From assembly GCF_000153765.1 (NCBI RefSeq), contig NZ_DS022294.1, positions 744,836-808,835 of the forward strand: a stretch of 64,000 nt of DNA, written 5' to 3'. The notes beneath the pieces are model-generated. The model was given only the letters and a program-made list of their open reading frames with translations. It had not been told where the DNA came from and ran no database searches. Positions within the stretch are counted from its first letter, which is position 1; every line of letters starts with the position of its first letter. Of the stretch, positions 29,801 through 37,800 are shown in pieces. This DNA comes from Mariprofundus ferrooxydans PV-1. Lineage in GTDB: Bacteria; Pseudomonadota; Zetaproteobacteria; Mariprofundales; Mariprofundaceae. A program made the position numbers and the translations under genes.

Positions 29801-29928
29801 TCATCGCCCCCTGCTTTGAGATTAGACATGATCGACAAACACTACGTCCCTGTGCCGTACCCGTAACCCTTTGTCGGGAGGAAATGCGGAGGCAAGGTCC
29901 TTCTCTACCCTTTCATGAAGCCGGATAA

Positions 29929-30024
29929 TCACCGGGACTTGTTGCGCAGCCGCTCTTTAACCGCGTTCAAATCGGCGAGCCCGCCGCTGGCGGCTCAGGA
30001 TTCCAGCGATCATGCAACGGCCAT
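29929..30024 (-). pseudogene. Broken copy of the antitoxin gene
   Basis: Minus-strand reading MAVA*SLES*AASGGLADLNAVKERLRNKSR: same ends as the intact copy at 28988-29191 but 108 bp shorter, joined at the two LES-coding direct repeats (CTGGAGTCC and CTGGAATCC), and with two stop codons. Upstream and downstream bases (AATCACCGGGACTTG, TCAGCATCTGGCA) are also shared, so the duplication was larger than the gene. Confidence 0.9.
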
Positions 30025-30072
30025 CCCAAACCTCCATTTCAGCATCTGGCATTGGCTTGCTATTCCCTGTTT

Positions 30073-30774
30073 CTACTGCACCATATCCCGAATAGCGGAC
30101 ATACGCTGCAATACAATCACCGCTCGCTGCTGGCTTGCTGTATCGGCCGGCAAATGACATGGCAAAGCATCCTGAAATTCATCCAGCGCCAATAAACGCC
30201 GAAACTCTTCGGCCAGATATAATCTGACAGTACCCGAATCTTTCACTTCAGAAACGATGGAATCTCTTCCGTCCAGCACAGCAATCAAATCTTCGAGGTC
30301 ATGACTGGCCATATAATCGCCATTGCCACGACCATGGAATGCCTCAAGTTTGGTGGCCAGAAAAAACGGCGCCGTTACCATGCGAATGTCGATTCCGGCA
30401 GGTAAGCGCATATTCCGGGCAGACAAGATCGCATCTGCATACCATCTGTTACTAAAGCCAAGAATTGCACTATCGGTTGGCATGAGATCAACTTTTACAC
30501 TCCGGTACAGCCATCGGCACATCGGAGCACCTTCGCTTTGATCTTCACAAAAGCCCCGGTTGCGTAACTTCTCTGACAGACAGTGGTAATCGTGACGACT
30601 TGCCAGTTCGACAATCACATCCACATCCGCTGTTTCCCGCGTTGGCGGGGCTGCCGGGTCTGTGATTAACAATCCGGCCGCACAGCCACCAACAAATACC
30701 ACCTCATCAAGCAGGGGGCCCAATCCATCAGCAGCCAACTGCAACATGGCAATATTCGGGTCATCCAGCCTCAT
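30073..30774 (-). CDS. Nucleotidyltransferase, putative toxin (second pair)
   Basis: 233 residues with VVFVGGCAAGLLITD, TADVDVIVEL and VKVDLMPTD, a nucleotidyltransferase core of the AbiEii/DUF1814 kind, and FFLATKLEAFHGRGNGDYMASHDLEDLIAV which is the usual C-terminal part. Starts in the HTH gene's stop (ATGA). Confidence 0.8.
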   Translation of the reverse strand: MRLDDPNIAMLQLAADGLGPLLDEVVFVGGCAAGLLITDPAAPPTRETADVDVIVELASRHDYHCLSEKLRNRGFCEDQSEGAPMCRWLYRSVKVDLMPTDSAILGFSNRWYADAILSARNMRLPAGIDIRMVTAPFFLATKLEAFHGRGNGDYMASHDLEDLIAVLDGRDSIVSEVKDSGTVRLYLAEEFRRLLALDEFQDALPCHLPADTASQQRAVIVLQRMSAIRDMVQ

Positions 30775-31286
30775 GGCGCTGACAGACGCCGGCTTAACTG
30801 CTCAATCGCCATCTTTCGCTCACGCGCACGCCCTCCGCGAATGGCATCCACCATGGCGAGCAGTTCATAGAGTTCATGGTCTTTACGGGCGGCTTTTGGT
30901 GCGGATTTGTGCAAGGGTGAAAATGATATACCCCGAACTTCTCCTTCCGGATCCGGCCACACATGAGCCTGATCACTGGCTTCACCGAATTCCAGATTGA
31001 GCGGCGGCGCAAAGGAGGCCGTCGGCATCCCCCGCGTCGGTTCGCCAATATCCGGCACGAATGCAAAACGAATCCCATGCACGATAAACTCCTTCAGGTT
31101 GGCTAATACCGGCCGGTATGCCTTATCCTTCCGGATCAGCCTGGCTTTAATCAGGCGGTGAATGGAGTCATGTACCCGGGATGCACTCATGCCCAATGCT
31201 TCCCCGATACGCTGCATCGAACAGGGCTCCCCTTTTAGCACAACCAGCTTTAATGCAACGTAAATATCCTGTTGTTTCAATTCCAT
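30771..31286 (-). CDS. HTH antitoxin-like regulator (second pair)
   Basis: 171 residues from ATG 31286 (GAGG 7 bp upstream; GTG 31289 is possible). Residues 1-70 form a winged helix (KQQDIYVALKLVVLKGE, SASRVHDSIHRLIKARLI); the remainder is a divergent acidic and proline-rich region. Its promoter overlaps a palindrome, as expected for an autoregulated antitoxin. Confidence 0.78.
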   Translation of the reverse strand: MELKQQDIYVALKLVVLKGEPCSMQRIGEALGMSASRVHDSIHRLIKARLIRKDKAYRPVLANLKEFIVHGIRFAFVPDIGEPTRGMPTASFAPPLNLEFGEASDQAHVWPDPEGEVRGISFSPLHKSAPKAARKDHELYELLAMVDAIRGGRARERKMAIEQLSRRLSAP

Positions 31287-31308
31287 CACAGCACCTCAAT
31301 CATTCCTT

Positions 31309-31337
31309 ATTCTGGAATCCGGAATATAGAATGTCAA
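31309..31337 (-). promoter_or_regulatory. Promoter and operator of HTH-nucleotidyltransferase pair
   Basis: Minus-strand TTGACA (31332-31337), 17-bp spacer, CAGAAT (31309-31314). The spacer contains ATTCCGGATTCC; the 24 bases from ATTCTATA to CCAGAAT form an imperfect palindrome centred on TCCGGA. Likely binding site for the HTH protein. Confidence 0.6.
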
Positions 31338-31382
31338 ACACCGCAAACAGCGGGGTGTTTTTTTATGATGCCGGTGCCCCGT

Positions 31383-31568
31383 TCATTTGGTGGTATTTAT
31401 TTGTTCGCGAAGCAGGCCGATGCAGGTCAGCAAATAGCCCCGGCGTGGCATACGAAACTGAATCTCTTTCCGGTCGTGCGCCAGGCAAGCTATACGAAGC
31501 AGTGGGCGTTGCTTCGCATTGTGCGATAGTGCAAATAACAAATCCGGTTCACGGCATGCACGATTCAA
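31383..31568 (-). pseudogene. Second degenerate copy of the 32633-33013 gene
   Basis: Minus-strand reading DRKEIQFRMPRRGYLLTCIGLL matches WKEIEFRIPRRGYSLTPMGL of the intact gene; before that ALSHNAKQRPLLRIACLAH is the palindrome-encoded insertion seen also at 27.8 kb, and the N-terminal part is lost. The 305-bp gap around it holds no other gene; AACACCGC..GCGGGGTGTTTTTTT near 31336-31362 could terminate plus-strand transcripts. Confidence 0.7.
31490..31521. repeat. Decayed palindrome in second pseudogene
   Basis: CTATACGAAGCAG, loop TGGGCG, TTGCTTCGCATTG: same position and loop as 27790-27821 with point changes in both arms. Confidence 0.7.
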
Positions 31569-31580
31569 GACCAGGAACCG
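31556..31580. repeat. 25-bp island repeat, copy at 31.6 kb
   Basis: ATGCACGATTCAAGACC then AGGAACCG, 15 bp beyond the stop of the minus-strand yghU-like gene. Confidence 0.75.
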
Positions 31581-31595
31581 CGACTCTTCCGGCGA

Positions 31596-32441
31596 TCAGC
31601 CGCGATCCAGGTCGGAGGCTGCGTGGCGCTCGGGCTGCTGTTCGTCGGGCTCGCCCCAGGTCCGGTTGACCATACGCCCGCGAATCACTGCCGGGCGGGC
31701 GGCGATCTGCCCGGCCCAGCGCAACAGGTGGCGGTATTCCCGCACCTGCAGGAACTCCGCTGCCTCGTACAGCTCGCCGAGCACCAGTTGCCCGTACCAC
31801 GGCCAGATAGCCATGTCGGCGATGCTGTAGTCATCGCCGGCGATGTAGTCCCGGGTCGCCAGCTGCCGGTCCAGCACATCCAGCTGCCGCTTGGCCTCCA
31901 TGGCATAGCGGTCGATGGCATACTCAAACTTTTCCGGGGCATAGGCATAGAAGTGGCCGAAGCCACCGCCCAGCAGTGGCGCGCTTCCCATCTGCCAGAA
32001 CAGCCAGCACATGCACTCGCTACGCGCGGCCGGATCATCGGGCAGAAAGGCACCGAACCTGCCGGCCAGGTAGTGCAGGATGGCGCCGGATTCGAATACC
32101 CGCACGGGCTGCGGGCCGCTCTGGTCGAGCAGGGCCGGGATCTTCGAGTTCGGGTTGAGGGCGACAAAACCGCTGCCGAACTGGTCCCCCTCCTCGATGC
32201 GGATGAGCCAGGCATCGTATTCGGCACCCGCGTGGCCTTGGGCCAGCAACTCCTCCAGCATGATGCTCACCTTCATGCCATTGGGGGTGGCCAGCGAATA
32301 CAGCTGCAAGGGGTGTCTCCCCCGGGGCAGCTCCCTGTCATGCGTGGCACCCGCCACGGGCCGGTTGATGTTGGCAAACTTGCCGCCGTTGCCGGGCTTC
32401 CAGGCCCACACCTTCGGCGGCAAATAGCTGGTATCACTCAT
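31596..32441 (-). CDS. yghU: YghU-type glutathione S-transferase
   Basis: Glutathione-dependent disulfide-bond oxidoreductase, 281 residues from ATG 32441 with AGGGAG upstream. ANINRPVAGATHDRELP near the start and LATPNGMKVSIMLEELL are typical of YghU; FESGAILHYLAGRFGAFLP closes the thioredoxin-like domain and the C-terminal part is all-helical. GC content is clearly higher than in the genes on either side, which suggests recent transfer. Confidence 0.9.
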   Translation of the reverse strand: MSDTSYLPPKVWAWKPGNGGKFANINRPVAGATHDRELPRGRHPLQLYSLATPNGMKVSIMLEELLAQGHAGAEYDAWLIRIEEGDQFGSGFVALNPNSKIPALLDQSGPQPVRVFESGAILHYLAGRFGAFLPDDPAARSECMCWLFWQMGSAPLLGGGFGHFYAYAPEKFEYAIDRYAMEAKRQLDVLDRQLATRDYIAGDDYSIADMAIWPWYGQLVLGELYEAAEFLQVREYRHLLRWAGQIAARPAVIRGRMVNRTWGEPDEQQPERHAASDLDRG

Positions 32442-32632
32442 GGCACACACTCCCTGACGAAATAATCGTGGAGGACCGCACCCGGATCAAGCCGGTCCGA
32501 TACAGAGGATACGTTACTTGTCTCTCCGCCCCGAATCAAAATTCGATGCACGGATATCCCATCCTCTTTCCTGCCGCCTGGAGTGCGGCGACCGCCCCAA
32601 TCCCGGTGAAACGGCCAGCAAGGCACTCTTTT

Positions 32633-33013
32633 TTATTGGAACAGATGATTTAACTTATTGATTTGCCGCTTAAGCCCCATGGGCGTCAGCGAGTAGCCCC
32701 GGCGGGGTATCCGGAATTCGATCTCTTTCCAGTCGTGCGCCGCTTCCGTAATCAGGTAACAAATCCGGTTTACGGTGTGGATGCCGGTCAGAATCCATTG
32801 ATCGCCGCCGTCACCATCCACAACGGTCCAAAGATTGGTGGTTGGCAAGGATTTCACCAGCTCCAAATCCGCACCAAATGTTTCCAGCCCGACGCCGCCC
32901 CAGATATCGCAACTGGACTGCGGATGCCGATAGGGGCGAAAGAATTCGTAAAATGCGTCCTCATGCACCGTCAGCATCGGTTCGGCAGACTGAGCCTGCT
33001 GACAGTTAGACAT
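32633..33013 (-). CDS. Hypothetical protein with two broken relatives nearby
   Basis: 126 residues from ATG 33013, overlapping the end of the HNH gene by 8 bp. AFYEFFRPYRHPQSSCDIWGG, GLETFGADLELVKSLP, WTVVDGDGGDQWILTGIH are strongly patterned (aromatic and acidic), suggesting a folded protein; I recall relatives in bacterial accessory regions but no function. Coupling to the HNH gene suggests it works with the operon. Degenerate copies at 27.75 and 31.4 kb, fragment at 26.7 kb. Confidence 0.7.
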   Translation of the reverse strand: MSNCQQAQSAEPMLTVHEDAFYEFFRPYRHPQSSCDIWGGVGLETFGADLELVKSLPTTNLWTVVDGDGGDQWILTGIHTVNRICYLITEAAHDWKEIEFRIPRRGYSLTPMGLKRQINKLNHLFQ

Positions 33014-33794
33014 GGCCCACAAATACCACATCCCGATGCCGCGCCAGAAAGGCCTTATCGGGTACAAAGCGCTCGGGCAACGTAATGGCCTGTCCGGCCA
33101 GCGGATGAAAGAACTCCTGCACGAACGGCTCGTTTCGTTGCTCCAAATCTTTGGACAGAATCACGCGAAAATCATCGTCCAATGAAATCAGCCCGCGATC
33201 AAATGCCTTATCGTGCAACGCCGATAGACAGAGCCCATTGCGGGGATTGAGTCGATTTTCCTTATCCTTGCTCCACGGCACGATATGACTGGCAATCAGC
33301 AGGCGAGAGTCCGATAGCCCGGACATGCAACAGCAGCCGCGATAGCTGCTCAGCACGGCCCGCCGAAAGAAGCTCTGCCGAATACGCTGCTCGGTGATGA
33401 CGCGTTTTGTTTCTCCCGTGAAGTCGTCGATATCTCCCAACCCATCATCGACCGACTCTTTGGCTTCGGGCAGGCCCTTCTCCACCCGAAGCTGCTCATG
33501 AATATGCGCACATTCCAACGCCAATCGATCCCAATCGGCATTGAACTCATCCCAGACCTCACGGTCGAGATCTGATGCACCACTCAACCCTTTTCGTCCG
33601 CTACTGGTGATGGCCGGATCAAGGCTGGCGATATTGCACAGTTTCATAGCCAGGGCTGACGGTGTGCGTCCAATCAACCCAGCAAGCTCAATGATCTCCT
33701 TATTGCCCTTGTGCAGCTTCCCGAACGGCAGCTGGCAATAAAGGTTGAAGGCAAGCTTTAGCTGCTCTTTTGTCCAACGAGTTCCGGTTGTCAT
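33006..33794 (-). CDS. HNH endonuclease
   Basis: 262 residues. N-terminal helix-rich domain (WTKEQLKLAFNLYCQLPFGKLHKGNKE, IGRTPSALAMKLCNI) looks like a DNA-binding or specificity region; the C-terminal half has the HNH core: ASHIVPWSKDKENRLNPRNG, LCLSALHDKAFDRGL. Similar to McrA/restriction-type HNH proteins. Only 2 bp separate it from the NERD gene, so the two are surely one operon. Confidence 0.85.
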   Translation of the reverse strand: MTTGTRWTKEQLKLAFNLYCQLPFGKLHKGNKEIIELAGLIGRTPSALAMKLCNIASLDPAITSSGRKGLSGASDLDREVWDEFNADWDRLALECAHIHEQLRVEKGLPEAKESVDDGLGDIDDFTGETKRVITEQRIRQSFFRRAVLSSYRGCCCMSGLSDSRLLIASHIVPWSKDKENRLNPRNGLCLSALHDKAFDRGLISLDDDFRVILSKDLEQRNEPFVQEFFHPLAGQAITLPERFVPDKAFLARHRDVVFVGHV

Positions 33795-33796
33795 GC

Positions 33797-34699
33797 TTAT
33801 GCCTTCTCTTTTGTGTCATCGACGCATTTTTGTTCCAGCTGATGCGTGATCTGATTAATCTGCTTCTCAGTTAACGAAGCCCCGCCATTCATTCGCACGA
33901 TGAACTCCAAGTTGGTTCCGTTCGTGATGTAAATACCACCCAGTTTTGCCTTAAGTTCAACGAACCAGCCAGGAATTACCAGCAAAGGAGAAACCGGCAC
34001 CTGTTCACCTACAGCAGAGCTTAGCCACTTATTCAGCCACTGCGCCTGTCGCTTTGCTTGTTCAATAGATTTGGATTCTTTGTAATCTGGGAAAATAAGC
34101 TGTCTTCCATCGAAGACTATCCTTGAGTCAACAGTGTTATTTCCGCGATCTGGTTTACTCCGAGCTTTGGTTTCCACAGCGAACACTCCAGTTGGCCCAA
34201 CCAGAACATGGTCAATATTGAAACCCTTTGCCTGAAAATCGTGATAGATGTAAAAGCCTTTTCTTTTAAGAGGGTCTAACAGTTGAGCCGTAGCGACCTC
34301 GCCATCCAGCCCCAGTCGCAGTGCCGTTAACTCTTTTCTGTTCTTGATAAGCTTATACAAAAAGTAAATAACGGTTCCAATTACCATCATCACGCTGGAC
34401 ACAATACGCATTTTTGTTTCTGGCGCAGGTATGAAATACGATTGCGATATGTGAATCGTAAATATTAATATCGGCGCAACAAATATAAACAGAAGGTTGG
34501 TATCGAACTCTTCTCTTATAATCTCTATTTTATCCTGTAGCGACTGGCCGGGGAGTCGCATGAAGTCCTTAGTGAACGGCCTACGAATCGGCTTTTTTTG
34601 CTCGAATCGTAAGTAAAGCTTAAACCCTAATATTCCGGCGAAAACAGGAAGGAACCATGCCAATGAAGGTAGTAATAAAGCTATAAAAGATTGCATCAT
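33797..34699 (-). CDS. NERD-domain nuclease-related membrane protein
   Basis: 300 residues. Two or three membrane helices at about 5-30, 68-90 and 100-118, then a NERD domain from about 130: GLDGEVATAQLL, YIYHDFQAKGFNIDHVLVGPTGVFAVETKA. The D...ExK pattern is the nuclease core. In this family the membrane helices usually anchor it next to a partner ATPase; here the YobI-type gene is directly upstream. Confidence 0.85.
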   Translation of the reverse strand: MMQSFIALLLPSLAWFLPVFAGILGFKLYLRFEQKKPIRRPFTKDFMRLPGQSLQDKIEIIREEFDTNLLFIFVAPILIFTIHISQSYFIPAPETKMRIVSSVMMVIGTVIYFLYKLIKNRKELTALRLGLDGEVATAQLLDPLKRKGFYIYHDFQAKGFNIDHVLVGPTGVFAVETKARSKPDRGNNTVDSRIVFDGRQLIFPDYKESKSIEQAKRQAQWLNKWLSSAVGEQVPVSPLLVIPGWFVELKAKLGGIYITNGTNLEFIVRMNGGASLTEKQINQITHQLEQKCVDDTKEKA

Positions 34700-34777
34700 C
34701 TTTAATGTTTCCTTTGCTCATTCAATAACAGAAGACCTATCAAAACAGTAATCTTCAACTACTCTTTAGTCCAACGG

Positions 34778-34802
34778 ATGCGCGAATCAAGACCAGGCAC
34801 CG
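34778..34802. repeat. 25-bp island repeat, copy at 34.8 kb
   Basis: ATGCGCGAATCAAGACC then AGGCACCG, 5 bp beyond the stop of the YobI-type gene and within the 108-bp gap before the NERD gene. Confidence 0.75.
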
Positions 34803-34807
34803 CCACG

Positions 34808-37800
34808 TTAGAGCTGGCCTTCGAAACTGAAGTGAGGCCGAGGCTTGTGAAAATTTTGAATATAAATCTTCTTGCCCTTTTGATCGAATTTTGAGATTAA
34901 TTGGCGATCGAAAAGCAACTGAGCAAGTTTCAGGTTTCCTGGGGTAGTAGGGAGAGTGGGTTTGCCTCTCCTACGAACCAAATCATCATATGGCTCAGGC
35001 ATATGATGCATAGTCCATACAACCTGATTCCCATTCAACTTATCTTGGCACTTGAACAGAAGCGTGAGGGCGTCATCAGCAGATGAGACGTGCTCTATAG
35101 CATGTGCCAATAAACCCGGCTCTACTTCACCTGGACCAACACCGGTTTCAAGCAAAAGCCGGGCTATACCTGCTGACAGTTCTGCGTGAGGTTCAGAAGG
35201 GTCAAACTCGGCACCCTCGACAATACGCAGCTTGTCTTGGGCGGAAAGCTGAGACTCCAGCAACGCTGCGCGGTCATCATCATCGATTGGGTAATTGCTG
35301 ACACCCGCAAAATACCTGCCTCTATTGGTGGCGATCAGTGCCGCTCTTTCTTCCGGTAAGCCTTCCGTCTGAGGAAAAGACTCTTCATTCAGCCCAACAC
35401 GACCGGCATTAGCCAAGATGAGGCTCTTGGTTTCACCTAAGGATGAAGGAAATGTTTTAAACCTAGTTTCAATTGCATTGACCAATTGCTTATACACATC
35501 GCTATGTAATTCAACACAGTTAAATATCCATCTATCAAACTCAAGTTGTTTTCCTTCGGCAAACACTTCCGATCGATAGCCTGATACCACTGCCGTGACC
35601 CATGCCGAATTCGAATTCAGCAAATCAACTATCGCCTCATCATCTTCACGCGCATAAAATTGAGCCAAGAAGTTTTCGATGGAAGGCGTGATTTTTCCTT
35701 GATCGACTAGCAACCCCCAAAACTCTTCCGGAATATCCTCAAAACTATCGAACACACGCTCCTGCTTGCCTATAAGCTGTTGCTTCAACTCGATTTCCAA
35801 ATCTTCATGGTTTAACAGGCTGCGAATCGCGTGCGCTGCTTCTTTGGTGTTGTCAGGAAGCTTTAGCAGCACATCCCGAACATATGTGTTTATGTTCTCG
35901 CTGACATACTCCTGCAACGGCTGATCGTTACTGTGAATAATCTTGGTGTAGTTGCCAGTAACGATTTGTGATTCATCGTTTAGGCGGCCGTCCAATAGAT
36001 GTTTCAGATGAAAAACGATGTTGATGTCATTGATCTGGTACAGAGTGTGTTTGCATGCGTATTCGGCTACAGCATTAGCATGCCGAAGAGCATCTAGATC
36101 AATAAACCTGACTCCTAATTTCTTCAATGCCTGAAGATCGGCAGGAGGATCATAATCTGGTGCAAACACTTTTTCACCATGCTTGGAGAGAAAATCGGAC
36201 AAGGATCCATTCTGATTCAGGCGCAAAAGTTTAGGAATGTGACTGCCAGAGTAGGCATGAAGCAATCGCTGAATAAAGAGGACTCCGATGGCTTCGTTTG
36301 CGATTGTCTTGGAAGCCATCTCTTCATCTTGCCGCCCCCAAGCTCGTAAGAATTCATCCCTTTGCTTTGCGCTCGACAAATAGGCCAGTAGGAAACGCTC
36401 GGCATCTTCTATATGGCAGCTTAAATACTTCATCTCAGCTTCAAGGTAACGGCGGTATCCACTGTTCGTAACCAGAAAGTCCGTGATAGCGATATTCCAG
36501 AAATGTGGTGATTCAAAGTCTTTCGGCTCAAAGGTATCGCAAATCTCTTCCGGCTTATTGACCCTAGCTTCTGGGGCGGCCTCTATTCCGTGCATTGCTC
36601 CACAGATGAAATTATAATCATCACGTGTGAGCCGCCCTTCATGAAATAACGACGTGTAAATAGGGTATGTTTCATCGACATACCCACCTTTGACCAGAAA
36701 CTCGAACAGGGCGGGCTGATGCCTCAAACCCTCTAACCCATTGGGCATGAAGTCTTCTAAATATCCGTCGTGATACAATTCGCTCAGACGCTTGAATGGA
36801 AGTTGATCAACCTCTTTTGCTAGATCGGCGGCGTCTTCCTCTAGCGACTCTTCCAACCCATTCACATCCGCGCGAATTTGCTCAGCCATTTCCTCAATGG
36901 TGTAGCCAGGATGCAGCTCTGATTCGGCTTGACTAAAATCAACATTGCCGCGATTCCCGTTCGGGTTATTGATGTAATAGATATACGCTTGAGTTGTGGA
37001 CTTGATTTGCAAGAGGTTATCCAAGGTCAAATTAGAGAAGGGGATTCGATTGTTGCCGAATGTGACACCAGCGACTTGGTTGCCAGCGTATTTATTCACA
37101 AAATAGCCGACATACATCATAGCTAGCCTTTTCTCACCAAGCTTCTGCTGCTCTTCGATGTTGGCCAGTTTGGAAGTAATACCTTTGATTCTCTGGTCTA
37201 ACTCTCCGCGCCGTTTTTTGATGAACTCTTTTTTGGCGCTGGTCAGTTTGAAAAGCACCCCATCCTTATGATGGAGCATTTCGAAGTCTTCAGGATAGGT
37301 ATTCTTGTAAATGATGATGGCCAATAGTCGGGAAAGGTCGGTATCCGTTTCGGCAATGATTGATGCGTATATCTCAAATTCATTAAGAATATTGGCAATT
37401 AAGCGCGGATCAACAATAAACACCGAAGCTCCAGCTATCAGTTTCTTGTCGACTCGGCCGTTCAAACCCAATGCTTCTAACTCCCCATGAAACATATCAA
37501 GCGAATTGTTGGGGTTGATGACAGGGACCACCGGAATGATCAGGTCAAAAAATTTGGTTCGATCTTCGCCTTTGATCATGGCGTCCTTGAGAGCGTAGAT
37601 AAATTTGACTGGCTTTTCTGCACTCAAATTATCGTTGATGACCTTGTTCAGCTCTTTCAATTTGAAGAAAATTTCGGATGTCCCAAACCTGTCCAGGTCT
37701 TCAAAAACTACTACCTGATACTTGGCGGCCTCGAAGAAATAAAGAATTTCGTCAATGTGCTGATTGAGGACAGATTGATTGCGTTTATTGGATGCTTCGA

